Assembly: GCA_963712175.1 (NCBI GenBank)
Contig: CAVQGZ010000005.1
Span: 1 to 23,603, forward strand
DNA: 23,603 nucleotides
Source: CAVQGZ01 sp963712175
GTDB taxonomy: Bacteria > Actinomycetota > Actinomycetes > Jiangellales > Jiangellaceae
Reading direction: 5' to 3'
Part shown: positions 7,960 through 17,225 of the stretch, piece after piece
Numbering within the stretch: position 1 is the first letter of the stretch
Layout of the letters: every line of letters starts with the position of its first letter
The notes under the pieces: generated by a model
Seen by the model: only the letters and a program-made list of their open reading frames with translations
Told to the model about the DNA's origin: nothing
Database searches by the model: none
Program-made: the position numbers and the translations under genes

Positions 7960-8130
7960 ACAACTGCGGCGGCACTCGTCGACCAGTCCGAGGGTCCGTG
8001 GGGTATGTCGGGGAGAAGGTAGGACGTGAGGCGGGTGTGCCATCGGCGCACCTGCTCGCGTTCGATCTTGTCGAGCAGCCGCTCATCGAGGTACGGCTCG
8101 TCATGAGCCGGCTGACGGCGTCGGAACGGG
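7960..8130 (-). pseudogene. Coding-like fragment, unidentified
   Basis: On the minus strand a frame reads AHDEPYLDERLLDKIE, REQVRRWHTRLTSYLLP and DIPHGPSDWSTSA across this gap. It has charged amphipathic helices and the look of real protein rather than shadow, but no start, no stop near a natural end and no family I recognise. It may be a remnant of a gene displaced when the NTase/HEPN module arrived. Confidence 0.3.
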
Positions 8131-8180
8131 GACTCGGGCGCTGGAAGGCCGTAGCGCCGCTGGGCTCCTTAGGCGCGGGC

Positions 8181-8205
8181 GGACGGGTCCGGCAACCCGC
8201 CTTTT
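8181..8205 (+). terminator. Intrinsic terminator-like hairpin
   Basis: GG-A-CGGGT (8181-8188) pairs with ACCCGCC (8195-8201) around a 6-nt loop with one bulged A, and is followed by TTTT (8202-8205). Orientation suits termination of plus-strand transcripts from the NTase/HEPN pair, and it lies just before the end of the convergent NmrA-like gene. Confidence 0.55.
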
Positions 8206-8223
8206 GCGTGGTGAGTCCGGGGG

Positions 8224-9183
8224 TCAGGCCTCTTCGGCGGGTGGGATGGGGATCTGGTCGGCGTGGGCGGCGAGCCAGTCACGGAAGGACATGAGCTCGG
8301 GGTTGAGCTGCCGGACCAGGTCCAGGTCGCGTTCGCCGACGAAGTAGTCGTTGAAGTCGCGGTAGAACTGGAACATGTTGCCGAGGTCTTCCGCGCCGGG
8401 GAATCCCATGGCCCGGTAGACGTCGGGCTCCACCGCGACGTAGGTCACCGGCTCGCCGATCGCGTCGCTGAGCTGGGCGGCCATGTCGGCGACAGTCAGG
8501 TGCTCTCCGGCGATGGACACCGTCTGGCCGATGTAGGTGTCTCCGGCGGCGAAGATGCCGGCGACGACCTTGCCGATGTCCTCGGCGGCGATGCCCGACA
8601 GTGGCGCATCCCCCATCGGGAACACCAGCACCAGCGAGCCGTCCTCGGCGCGCTGCGGGCCGCTGCCGAAACCGATCATGTTGTCCCAGTAGAACGCTGT
8701 CTGCAGGAACGTCGTCGGGACGCCGGCGTCGGTGAAGAAGTGGTTCGCCGACCCTTTCGCGTCGAAGTGCGGCACCTTGTACTCACCCATCAAGGTGGGC
8801 ATCCGGTCATCCTCGAGCGGGATGAACCGGCGGGTGTCCTCCAGCGTGGACCAGATCGCGTGCTCGATTCCGGCGGTCTTGGCCGCCTGCGCCATCCGCT
8901 GTGCCTGCGCCTGCTCGACCTCGGGGGAGAAGTGCGCCCAGAAGAAGGTCACGAAGAAGGCCCCGTACGCCCCCTCCAGCGCGGCGACCAGGCTCGCCTC
9001 GTCGTCGATATCGGCCCGCACCACCTCGGCACCGGCGTCGGCCAACGCCCGCGCAGCCTCGGAGTTCGGATCCCGCGTCACCGCCCGCACCGCGAAGCCC
9101 GGGTGACGCAGCAGCGCCCGCGCGGTTGCCCCGCCCTGCGCCCCAGTCGCACCCACCACAGTAATCAACTTCTGATCCGACAT
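8224..9183 (-). CDS. NmrA-family NAD(P)-binding protein
   Basis: This is an intact 319-aa atypical SDR of the NmrA/HSCARG type, either an NAD(P)H-dependent reductase or a redox-sensing regulator. The N-terminal dinucleotide-binding motif GATGAQGG spans residues 11-18, followed by VRAVTRDPNSEAARAL (phosphate-binding Arg for NADP) and AEVVRADIDDEASLVAAL. YGAFFVTFFW and the LQTAFYWDNM helix are family hallmarks; the usual active-site Tyr-x3-Lys of classical SDRs is not evident, as expected for NmrA-like proteins. The start is the ATG at 9183 (MSDQKLITVVG), placing the Rossmann strand at the very N-terminus; the ribosome-binding site is weak. It lies downstream of the alpha/beta hydrolase on the same strand after a 167-bp gap that holds its promoter region. 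Confidence 0.88.
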   Translation of the reverse strand: MSDQKLITVVGATGAQGGATARALLRHPGFAVRAVTRDPNSEAARALADAGAEVVRADIDDEASLVAALEGAYGAFFVTFFWAHFSPEVEQAQAQRMAQAAKTAGIEHAIWSTLEDTRRFIPLEDDRMPTLMGEYKVPHFDAKGSANHFFTDAGVPTTFLQTAFYWDNMIGFGSGPQRAEDGSLVLVFPMGDAPLSGIAAEDIGKVVAGIFAAGDTYIGQTVSIAGEHLTVADMAAQLSDAIGEPVTYVAVEPDVYRAMGFPGAEDLGNMFQFYRDFNDYFVGERDLDLVRQLNPELMSFRDWLAAHADQIPIPPAEEA

Positions 9184-9350
9184 CGCCAGCCCAGCTTCCG
9201 CTTCATCCACGTCGGACCTGCTGACCCGACGGCACTGGTCTAGCAGAACCCAGCCATGCCCGCTCCCCGACGGGTTCGCACCCGCGTACCTCGGTGAGCG
9301 GCGACATGTCCGGCGGCTCTGTCCCCCGATCGGTGATCGCGTCGTGCCGT

Positions 9351-10229
9351 CTAGCGATGGTGGCGAGCCGGCTGACTCTGAAGCCACACGATCGGGTCGT
9401 CCCATAGAGACCTGCATCGAGGCCGGAAGTACCCGAAGTGGCCGATCCGATCCAAGCCGGCCTCTGCCGGGTGGACGTGGCGGCGGGCGCTGTTGGGGTA
9501 GGACGCCGCGAGGTCGTCGACCGAGCGTTCGGAGACCCACTCATCGTCGCCGATGCTGTACGCGAGCACTGGGGCGGTGAACGCGGCGTACCGGTCTGCG
9601 GGCACATCTGGGTCGCCCAGGACGCCTCGTGGCCGGCGGATCGCGGATGCCATCTGCCGCGCCGCCCCCGCCGGGACGTCCTGGGCGTCGGAGAACCGGC
9701 TCCACGGGACGTATCCGAACAGCGTCGTGATCGGCGCGGTCAGCAGCGCCCGGGTCCATTGGGCTGCCTTCACCCGCGGGTGGTCGTACCACCAGTACGT
9801 GTTCTCGCTGCCCACGGTCACCATCGCGTCGACGAGTTCAGAGACCCCTGCCATGCCAGCCAGGATCCCGCCGGCCGAGTGGGAGAACATGAACAGCCGC
9901 CGGGGGCGGTGGGTGTCGTGCACCCATCGGACGACGCCGGCCATGTCGAGCACAGCCCAGTCGGTAAGGGTCGCGGGAAACCCGCGCATCCCGGCGGGGC
10001 GGGAGGCGCCGATGCCTCGGTAGTCGTAGGTGATCGCCGCGAACCCCGCCCGGGCCAGCGCTTCGGCGAACGCCTCGTAGAACCCGGCCGCGGTTGCGAA
10101 CGCGGCGCTGACCACCACCCAGTCCTGCGGCGGTGACGATGGTCGGGCGACGGTGGCCCCGAGCGGGTAGCCATCCACCGCCGGGACCCGGCACGTCTCG
10201 ACCGTCACTACATCATCGGGATTGGCCAC
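9351..10229 (-). CDS. Alpha/beta-fold hydrolase (S33-like)
   Basis: This is an intact 292-aa serine hydrolase of the alpha/beta fold, close to the group annotated as serine aminopeptidase S33 or predicted hydrolases acting on acyl substrates. The pieces in order are the cap-preceding strand AITYDYRGIGASRPAG, the nucleophile elbow FMFSHSAGGIL with Ser118 (first Gly of GxSxG replaced by Ser), the acid loop YSIGDDEWVSERS (Asp ~230) and the histidine loop RIGHFGYFRP (His ~266). MANPDDVVTV from the ATG at 10229 is the only sensible start. There is no signal peptide, so it is cytoplasmic. It is divergent from the FUSC-family gene across about 125 bp, so the two may share regulation. The physiological substrate is unknown. 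Confidence 0.86.
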   Translation of the reverse strand: MANPDDVVTVETCRVPAVDGYPLGATVARPSSPPQDWVVVSAAFATAAGFYEAFAEALARAGFAAITYDYRGIGASRPAGMRGFPATLTDWAVLDMAGVVRWVHDTHRPRRLFMFSHSAGGILAGMAGVSELVDAMVTVGSENTYWWYDHPRVKAAQWTRALLTAPITTLFGYVPWSRFSDAQDVPAGAARQMASAIRRPRGVLGDPDVPADRYAAFTAPVLAYSIGDDEWVSERSVDDLAASYPNSARRHVHPAEAGLDRIGHFGYFRPRCRSLWDDPIVWLQSQPARHHR

Positions 10230-10354
10230 ATCTCAGCCGTAGTACCAGGAGCCCAGACAGGTCCAGAGCCCACCGGCCCGAACGGCGGTCCGTTGTTGCC
10301 ACTGCCTCGCAGGATCAGGCACTGCCACTGGCCTCGATCGGCCACACTCTCCCG

Positions 10355-12367
10355 GTGACCTTGGCGCGGACGCTCTGGCGCTCGGTGTCCGCTGTGGACC
10401 GGTCCAAGCTCCGACACTGGTCAGCCCTTCGCCGGGGGCTCGTGGTCGTGCTCACGCTGGTGGTCGGCTCGGTCGTGGTCGACCCCCAGACCGGCGCTCT
10501 GGCCAGCGTCGCGTCTCTGTACGTGGCCCTTCAGGACCGGAATGCGTCGGCGAGCTACACCTCGCGGGTCATGTTCACGCAGTCGTTGTTGTACTCAGCG
10601 GTCGTCCTCGTCGGCGGTCTGCTCGACCGGTTCTGGCCCGTCAGCGTCGTCCTTCTCACCGTTGCCGCGGGGTTGTCAGGGTTGGCCGCTCACCATGACA
10701 AGGCTGTGAGTCGCATGTTTGGCGACGTCCTTCCAGTGGCCGCGTTCCTCGGGGTGACCCTCGTCCGCCCGGACGAGGCGCCGATGATGGCGCTGGCCGT
10801 GCTGCTGGGCGGACTCGCGCAGGCTCTGCTGGCGCGACTGTGGGTGCGGATCGAGGCGGACGTGATGGAGCGGCGGCCGGTGGCCGCTGCACTCGTAGCC
10901 GTCGCCGACCACATCGACGACGCCCTCCCTCGTCGACGGACCACGACCGGCCGTGCGGCCGAGGACCGGCTCAGTGCGGCCCTCGCCGCCGTCTCGGCAT
11001 CCGACCTTGGCCGGCAGCGGCGCGGGCGTCTGCTCCTGCTCGTCAAGGATGCCGAGAAGTTGCGACAGGAGGCGGGGGCCGTCCGGGTCCGGCGTGCCCT
11101 CGGCCTGCCGACCGCCGACGGTGTCCCCGCTGCTCTGGTGAACGCGTCGACCGCTCTGCGCTCAACTGCCACAGCGCTGCGGACCGCGTCGGTAGCCGGG
11201 CGGATGAGCGCAAAGTCGGAAGAGGCTCTCGCCGGTCTCTACCAGTGCCGCCTCGAGGCCGAGCGAGTCCTTGCCGACGAGACGGCCGACTCCACCTCGC
11301 GGTACCTAGCTCGCCGCACCCTGCGGCTGTACAGGCACGTCGCCGCCCTGGTTGCGACCTCGGCGAATCGGACGTCGACGACGCGCCGCCGCGTCGGTGA
11401 CGGAGCCTCCGACTACCTGCGACACCCACAGCGCCGCGACCTGGTGATTGCCGGCCGGCTGGCACTGGCGACACTGCTGAGCCTGGGGATCGCCGTTCTG
11501 CTCGACCTCCCCCACGGCTCCTGGGTGGCCTCCACGACCGTGGCGCTCCTGCGCCCGGACTACCGTGCGCTGACCGCCGACACAGTCGCGCGCGCACTGG
11601 GCACAGCCCTCGCCGTCGCCCTTGCCCTGCCTCTGGTCCTGGTCACCGGCAACAACACGGGCATCGACCTGCTCCTGCTGTTCGCACTCGCCACCGCCAC
11701 CTTCGCCATCGCCTCGGTCAACGAGGGTCTCTACGTGATGACCGTCAGCATGGTCACGGTGTTCACACTCGCGGTGGTCGGTGAGGATCCCACCACCGTC
11801 GCTGTGGACCGCATCGTCGACGTGCTGCTCGGGTGTGTGTTGGCCATCGCGTTCCTCGTCCTCGTCCCGGTGACGCACGGTCGACGGTTGGCCCGTGATC
11901 TGGCCGACTACGCCGACGCCACAGCGACGTGGATGGACGCGGTAGCCGAGCGAGCCGACGGCGCGACTCCAGGGGGCGGCAAGGCACTGCGGCGGTCCGT
12001 GCGCGAGGCCCGGGTGGCAGTCGAGCACGGCGTCGAGCTACGCGTCGTCGAGCCGCAGGGTCCCGGCATGTCGGCTGCGCTCGCCGAGAAGATCTTCGAC
12101 GGCCTGCACACCACCGCGCGTGTCGGCGTCGCGGTGGACCGCTCCCTCAAGCACGGCGAGACGACCGGGCCGACGTCCGGCGAGCTGGCCCGATCGACTG
12201 CCCGCACCTTGCGCCAGCTGGCTGAGACCGTCCGCGACCCGGCAGCCGCACAGCCGCAGACTCTTTCAACGATCTCGGTCGACCCGGAGGATGACATCGC
12301 GGTACTGCTCGCCCACGGGTACCGGTCCAGCCAGGCCGCCTTGCTGCTGGCCAGGGCAGACGCGTAG
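10355..12367 (+). CDS. FUSC-family inner-membrane protein
   Basis: This is a ~670-aa membrane protein of the FUSC/aromatic-acid-exporter-like family. There are two membrane blocks. Residues ~25-170 hold several helices (LVVVLTLVVGSVVV, SLLYSAVVLVGGLL, SVVLLTVAAGLSGLA, MMALAVLLGGLAQALLA). A long helical cytoplasmic stretch follows, then residues ~360-510 with the conserved FUSC pattern LPHGSWVASTTVALLRPDY and four further helices. A soluble C-terminal domain of ~150 residues ends the protein. Family members export organic acids or drugs or are uncharacterised; the substrate here is unknown. The reading frame is open upstream to the hydrolase. The GTG at 10355 (VTLARTLWRS) is the best compromise, with the GTG at 10385 as an alternative; neither has a clear ribosome-binding site. 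A stem-loop follows immediately. Confidence 0.85.
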   Translation: MTLARTLWRSVSAVDRSKLRHWSALRRGLVVVLTLVVGSVVVDPQTGALASVASLYVALQDRNASASYTSRVMFTQSLLYSAVVLVGGLLDRFWPVSVVLLTVAAGLSGLAAHHDKAVSRMFGDVLPVAAFLGVTLVRPDEAPMMALAVLLGGLAQALLARLWVRIEADVMERRPVAAALVAVADHIDDALPRRRTTTGRAAEDRLSAALAAVSASDLGRQRRGRLLLLVKDAEKLRQEAGAVRVRRALGLPTADGVPAALVNASTALRSTATALRTASVAGRMSAKSEEALAGLYQCRLEAERVLADETADSTSRYLARRTLRLYRHVAALVATSANRTSTTRRRVGDGASDYLRHPQRRDLVIAGRLALATLLSLGIAVLLDLPHGSWVASTTVALLRPDYRALTADTVARALGTALAVALALPLVLVTGNNTGIDLLLLFALATATFAIASVNEGLYVMTVSMVTVFTLAVVGEDPTTVAVDRIVDVLLGCVLAIAFLVLVPVTHGRRLARDLADYADATATWMDAVAERADGATPGGGKALRRSVREARVAVEHGVELRVVEPQGPGMSAALAEKIFDGLHTTARVGVAVDRSLKHGETTGPTSGELARSTARTLRQLAETVRDPAAAQPQTLSTISVDPEDDIAVLLAHGYRSSQAALLLARADA

Positions 12368-12368
12368 T

Positions 12369-12386
12369 CGCCAGCACACGCTGGCG
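12369..12386 (+). terminator. GC-rich hairpin after FUSC gene
   Basis: CGCCAGC (12369-12375) and GCTGGCG (12380-12386) form a perfect 7-bp stem with a 4-nt loop, starting two bases after the FUSC stop codon. There is no T-run, as is common for actinobacterial terminators. Confidence 0.55.
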
Positions 12387-12511
12387 CAACCAGTTCGCAT
12401 TCGATTGCACCTAAGGAACGTTCACTCGTGTTGGAGTGTGCAAGGCTGGCCGAGGTCGCATCGATGTGGCCGCTAGTGACAACGCGCTTGCCGCGAGAAG
12501 GGGGTGCGCCC

Positions 12512-13108
12512 ATGGTCGAGCAGGAGTCTTGGCTCGACGAGTTGCGCGCCCTCGACGGCGCCGCATATGCCGCCGTCGCGCGCACCCCCACCCCGCGCCT
12601 GGACACGGTGCTACGGCCGCTGACGTCGGCGGCCGACCACTCCAAGATCTGGGTCGCGACCGCTGCAGCTTCCAGCCTGCTCGGCGGAGAAGGTGGTCGT
12701 CGGGGCGCGGCAGACGGCCTTGCCGCGGTCGGGCTTGCGTCGGCGACTGTCAACCTCGTCTTCAAGCACCTGAGCCGTCGGCCGCGGCCGGACCGGGGCG
12801 TTCTCGGCGTGCCGCAGGAGCGGCACGTCGAGATGCCGTTGTCGACCTCATTCCCGTCGGGCCACTCCGCGTCGGCGTTCGCCTTCGCAGGCGGCATGGC
12901 GCATGCCGCGCCCGCCCTCGGCCTTCCGCTGCACGTCGTGGCCGTGATCGTCGCCTACACCCGGGTTCACTCCGGCGTTCACTACCCGGGCGACGTCGTG
13001 GCGGGGTCGATCATCGGGATCGCCTGTGGCCTGGTCGCTCCCCGTGCGGTGGACCTGGTTGAGCAGCTGGTAGCCAGCACTCGGACGACGTCCGCGTCGC
13101 AGGGGTAG
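12512..13108 (+). CDS. PAP2-family lipid phosphatase
   Basis: This is an intact 198-aa integral-membrane phosphatase of the PAP2 superfamily, such as undecaprenyl-diphosphatase or phosphatidic-acid/phosphatidylglycerophosphate phosphatase. The three catalytic motifs are present: K85-x4-RRPRPD (phosphate binding), P115-SGHSA with its His, and R151-x5-HYPGD in which H157 and D161 complete the site. Hydrophobic helices surround motifs 2 and 3. The start is the ATG at 12512, eight bases after AGAAGGGGG; earlier in-frame codons to 12428 lack a ribosome-binding site. The diacylglycerol-kinase-like gene begins two bases after the stop, so the pair probably act together in phospholipid or isoprenoid-lipid phosphate turnover: a kinase making phosphatidate-type lipids and a phosphatase removing the phosphate. 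Confidence 0.88.
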   Translation: MVEQESWLDELRALDGAAYAAVARTPTPRLDTVLRPLTSAADHSKIWVATAAASSLLGGEGGRRGAADGLAAVGLASATVNLVFKHLSRRPRPDRGVLGVPQERHVEMPLSTSFPSGHSASAFAFAGGMAHAAPALGLPLHVVAVIVAYTRVHSGVHYPGDVVAGSIIGIACGLVAPRAVDLVEQLVASTRTTSASQG

Positions 13109-13110
13109 GC

Positions 13111-14407
13111 ATGGTTCGGCAGAAGGGCCCGTCGCGGCGTCTGGCTGCGGTCGCCGCGCTCGGGACTCGCAGCGGCCTTTGTGGTTCTTGCCGGCATGGC
13201 TGCCGCGCAGGTACTGCCCTGGGGGCTGTTGGGTGTGGGGCTGCTGGCTGGCTCCGCGGCGGCTGGCTGGCAGGGGCTGATTCGTCGAGGCGCGACGCGG
13301 GTACTCCTGTGGTTGCTCGCGGGCTTGATGCTCGTCGGCAGCCTGGCTGTGAACATCGCCCAGGGATGGAACGTGGCCGGTCTTGCCGCGCTCGCTGTGC
13401 TCGTGCTCCTCGTGCTCGCCTCCCGCCACGCGTTCTCGGTTCACCTCGCCCTCGACCCGGCAGCGCCGCCACGGCGCGCCGTCGTCGTCTGGAACCCCAG
13501 ATCCGGCGGCGGGAAGGCCCGCGAGCACGACGTGGCCGGGGAGGCCCGCAAACGGGGCATCGAGCCGATCGAGCTTCACCCGGACGACGACCTCGCGCAG
13601 CTGGTGCGGGATGCAGTCGCCGAGGGTGCCGACGGACTCATGGCCGCGGGGGGCGACGGTACCCAGGCGCTTGTTGCTGCCATCGCTGCTGAGCACGATC
13701 TGCCGTTCGCCTGCATCCCCGCCGGCACGCGCAACCACTTCGCACTGGACCTTGGCGTGGACCGAGACGATGTCGTGGGCGCACTCGACGCGTTCGTGGA
13801 CGGTGGCGAGAAGCGGGTAGACCTCGGTGAGGTGTCTGGGAGGGTGTTCGTCAACAACGTCTCGCTCGGCGTCTACGCCGAGGCAGTCCAGAAGGCCACG
13901 TACCGCGACGCGAAGGTCCGCACGCTGCTGGAGACGGCACCGGAGGTGCTTGGCTCCGATGACAGCGGGCCAGCACTCCGCTGCGATGGTCGGGTCCGGA
14001 CGGTCGGGACGAGACGTCGGCTGCGGTGATCCTCGTGTCCAACAACCCCTACCTACTCGGGGTGAAGCTCGCGTCCGGCACTCGACCACGCATGGATGCC
14101 GGTCTGCTAGGACTGGCGGTCGCCCACGCGGGATCCGTTTCCGGGAGTCGGCGTCAGCTCCTCTCGGAGTGGACAGCCGACGAGTTCGTCGTTGAGGCAG
14201 ACGGCGCAGTGCCGGTCGGTGTGGACGGCGAGGCCCTCATGATGTCCAGTCCAGTGGTGATCCGAAGCCGCCCCGGAGCGCTGCGTGTTCGCATCGCCTC
14301 GCAGCATCCTGGTGCGTCTCCCTCGTACGCCCTGCCGACTGGGATCGCGGACGGGGTCAGAGAAGGCCGTTCGCATTGCCGCAGGAACCGACCCGCAGCA
14401 CGCATGA
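13111..14407 (+). pseudogene. Diacylglycerol-kinase-like protein, three frameshifts
   Basis: This is a lipid kinase of the DAGK catalytic family (YegS/DgkB-like) with an N-terminal membrane domain. The frame from the ATG at 13111 (MVRQKGPSRRLAAVAALG) must shift near 13165 to enter the helices FVVLAGMAAAQVLPWGLLG and LLWLLAGLMLVGSLAV. The kinase motifs follow: VVVWNPRSGGGKA, the nucleotide-binding AAGGDGTQALVA and IPAGTRNHFALDLG, and VFVNNVSLGVYAE. Near 13980 a second shift is needed to reach GPDGRDETSAAVILVSNNPY and MDAGLLGLAVAH. A probable third, near 14360, leads to AVRIAAGTDPQHA and the TGA at 14405-14407. Without the third shift the frame runs to 14484, overlapping the 3' end of the convergent ATPase gene. 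All catalytic motifs are intact, so sequence error is a serious alternative to a true pseudogene. It is coupled to PAP2. Confidence 0.72.
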
Positions 14408-14444
14408 GCAGAGCAAGCCTGGCGCGGGTGGCGACCGCCAGCGG

Positions 14445-17216
14445 TCAGGAGGAATCCACGGGACGGGACCTGCCGGGCCGCTGAGTCGTGCTCGGCGGCC
14501 CGCCCGATGCAGCACGGCGGCGGCGCAGGCTCTTCTCGGCTCCGACCACGAGCGCGACGGCGACGGCGACGGCGACGATGCGGCCCCACGCGGCGAGGTC
14601 GATCGGAGCCGACTCGAAGATGACGTGGAAAGCGGGCAGGTAGGTGAACATAATCTGGAGAGCGATCATGGCTGCCATCCCGACGAGCAGGGGTGGGTTG
14701 GTGAGCACCCCGATCTGCAGGACGGACTTGGTCAGAGACCGGCAGTTGACCAGGTAGGCGGTCTCCACCAGGACGAAGACGTTGACCGCGACGGTCCGGG
14801 CCTCGGCATCGGTGGCGCCGGTGGCGAGCTCGTACTCGAACAGCCCGAAGGCGCCGATGAGCATGAGCACGGACACGAGCAGGATCCGTTCCACGAGCAC
14901 GCGGGTAAGGATCGGCTGGTCGGGTTCCAGGGGGGCGCGGCTCATGATCCCGGGCTCCTTCGGCTCGAACACGAGCATGAGCCCGAGCAGCAGCGCCGTC
15001 GTCATGTTGATCCAGAGCACCTGGACGGGGAGCACGGGCAGGGTGACGCCGAGCAGGATGGCGGTGAGGATCACCAGCCCCTCACCGAGGTTGGTGGGCA
15101 GCGTCCAGGTGATGAACTTGGTGATGTTGTCGTAGACGCCGCGGCCTTCCTCCACCGCGGCCTCGATGGTGGCGAAGTTGTCGTCGGTGAGCACCATGGC
15201 GCTGGCGTCCTTGGCGACCTCGGTGCCGCTGCGACCCATGGCGATGCCGATGTCGGCCTGGCGCAGGGCCGGGGCATCGTTGACGCCGTCCCCGGTCATG
15301 GCGACGACCAGGTTGTGCGCCTGCAGGGCCTCGACGAGCCGCAGCTTGTGCTCGGGGGTGACCCGGGCGAGGACGTTGGCTGATCGAGCAGCCTCGGAGA
15401 ACTCCTCGGCCGACATCTCGCGGAGCTCCGCGCCGGTGACGGCCACAGGCCCGGACTGGTCGCGGCTCAACCCGATCTCGGCGGCGATCGCTCGTGCGGT
15501 GGTGGCGTGGTCGCCGGTGATCATCTTGACCTCGATCCCCGCTCGGTGGCAGGTGCGAACCGCGGCGATGGCTTCGGGTCGTGGCGGGTCGTGCATGCCG
15601 ACAAGCCCCAGCAGTGTCAACGTCAGGCCATCGAGATCCTCCGGTTCGATCCGGTCGGTGTCGGATGACACCGTGGCGCTGGCCAGCGCGAGCACCCGCA
15701 AGGCGTCGCGCCCCATCCGTTCGACGGCCTCGCGTACCTGGTCCGGGTCAAGTGAGAGGTCCTGGCCGTCTGGTCCCCGCACCGTTCGGGTCAGCGGCAG
15801 CAGCGCCTCGACCGCACCCTTGACGACGACCACCGCACCCCCACCGGATCCGGCCCGATGCAGCGTGGCCATGCGCTGCGACTCCGATGAAAAGGGCAGT
15901 TCGTCGATGCGCGGCAGCTGCTCGGCCAGCGTCGCGCGGTCGAGGCCCGCCTTCGCGCCAGCGGTGAGCAGGGCGACCTCGGTGGGGTCCCCGACGGCGG
16001 TCCAGTGCCCGTCCCGGTTCTGGAGCCTGGAGCCGTTGCACAGCAGGCCGCCGCGCAGCGCCTCGTCCAGCCCGGCATCCTGGCCCGAACTCACGGGGCT
16101 TCCGTTCATGTCAAGCAGCTGGCCACTCGGGTCGTACCCGGCCCCCGTCACCTGGTAGCGGCCAGCGGCGGTGACCACGGTGGTCACCGTCATCTCGTTC
16201 TGGGTGAGGGTTCCGGTCTTGTCGCTGCAGACCACAGAGGTCGCACCCAGCGTCTCCACCGCGGGCAGCCGTCGGATGATCGCGTGGCGGCCGGCCATCC
16301 GCGACACCCCGATCGCCAGGATGATCGTCACCGCGGCCGGCAGACCCTCGGGGATGGCTCCCACCGCCAAGGCGATCGCGGCCGTCACCATCTCCGCTGC
16401 GGACTCGCCCCGGAGCAGACCGAGCACGAACGTGAGCCCGGCCAGCACGAGGATGACCACCGTCAGAAGTCGGCTGAACGCCGCCAACTTCCGCGTCAGC
16501 GGGGTCTGCACCCCGCCGGATTCTCCGACCAGGCGGTGGATCAGGCCCAGCTCGGTGTCGCCACCGGTGGCGACGACCACGCCGGTGCCCATGCCCGCAA
16601 CGACCAGGGAGCCCGAGAAGGCCATGTTCGCCCGGTCCGCCAGCTCGGCACCCTCGGTGAGGGTCACGGCCTCCTTCGACACCGGGACCGACTCCCCGGT
16701 CAGCGCGGACTCGTCGATGGCCAGGCCGCGGACCCCCAGCAGCCGGGCATCGGCTGGCACCTTGTCGCCCGCCTCCAACACGACCACGTCCCCTGGCACC
16801 AGCTCGGTGGAGTCCACGCGGTGCCGCTCGCCCTCGCGGACCACCGTGGCGTGGGTGCGGGTCATCGCCATCAACGCCGACAGCGCCCTCTCGGCGCGTT
16901 CCTCTTGCAGGAATCCCACGACCACGTTGACGAGCACGACCGCGGCGATGACGGCCGCCTCGATCCACTCCTGAAGGATGACGGCGAGCGCCACCGCGAC
17001 GAGCAGCACGTAGACGAGCGGATGGTGGAAGTGCCGCACCACTCGCAGCAGCGGTCCTTGCCGTCGGGGCGGCGGCAGGACATTCGCTCCCAGGCGTTCC
17101 AGCCGCGACTGAGCCTCAGCCTCGGTCAACCCCTGCTCGGGGTGGGTCTCGGCGAGCAGCACGACCTCGTGCTCCGGCAGCGCGTGGTGCGCTCGTTGGT
17201 CGACAAGCCTCGGCAC
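14445..17216 (-). CDS. Cation-translocating P-type ATPase (P2-like)
   Basis: This is an intact 923-aa HAD-superfamily P-type ATPase in the plasma membrane. An N-terminal cation-ATPase domain precedes M1/M2 (residues ~65-105). The actuator domain has the TGES loop (173-176), M4 carries the unwound PEGLP (289-293), and the phosphorylated aspartate is in CSDKTGTLTQN (D332). VVKGAVEALL marks the nucleotide domain, MITGDHATT and MTGDGVNDAPAL (~640) the hinge, and at least four more helices follow. PEGLP and the overall length place it with P2 (Ca2+-type/PMR1-like) pumps, but M6 reads WINMTTALLLGLMLVFEPKEPG rather than the NxxTD pattern of calcium pumps, so the transported ion is uncertain. The GTG at 17216 begins 9 nt after the universal-stress gene; a shared operon and stress-linked role are likely. 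Confidence 0.92.
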   Translation of the reverse strand: MPRLVDQRAHHALPEHEVVLLAETHPEQGLTEAEAQSRLERLGANVLPPPRRQGPLLRVVRHFHHPLVYVLLVAVALAVILQEWIEAAVIAAVVLVNVVVGFLQEERAERALSALMAMTRTHATVVREGERHRVDSTELVPGDVVVLEAGDKVPADARLLGVRGLAIDESALTGESVPVSKEAVTLTEGAELADRANMAFSGSLVVAGMGTGVVVATGGDTELGLIHRLVGESGGVQTPLTRKLAAFSRLLTVVILVLAGLTFVLGLLRGESAAEMVTAAIALAVGAIPEGLPAAVTIILAIGVSRMAGRHAIIRRLPAVETLGATSVVCSDKTGTLTQNEMTVTTVVTAAGRYQVTGAGYDPSGQLLDMNGSPVSSGQDAGLDEALRGGLLCNGSRLQNRDGHWTAVGDPTEVALLTAGAKAGLDRATLAEQLPRIDELPFSSESQRMATLHRAGSGGGAVVVVKGAVEALLPLTRTVRGPDGQDLSLDPDQVREAVERMGRDALRVLALASATVSSDTDRIEPEDLDGLTLTLLGLVGMHDPPRPEAIAAVRTCHRAGIEVKMITGDHATTARAIAAEIGLSRDQSGPVAVTGAELREMSAEEFSEAARSANVLARVTPEHKLRLVEALQAHNLVVAMTGDGVNDAPALRQADIGIAMGRSGTEVAKDASAMVLTDDNFATIEAAVEEGRGVYDNITKFITWTLPTNLGEGLVILTAILLGVTLPVLPVQVLWINMTTALLLGLMLVFEPKEPGIMSRAPLEPDQPILTRVLVERILLVSVLMLIGAFGLFEYELATGATDAEARTVAVNVFVLVETAYLVNCRSLTKSVLQIGVLTNPPLLVGMAAMIALQIMFTYLPAFHVIFESAPIDLAAWGRIVAVAVAVALVVGAEKSLRRRRAASGGPPSTTQRPGRSRPVDSS

Positions 17217-17225
17217 GGGGTGTCC

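Noticed and set aside
15166..16158. 330-codon open frame antisense to the ATPase
   Set aside because: Ser/Arg-rich composition typical of antisense frames in GC-rich genes; no domain seen.
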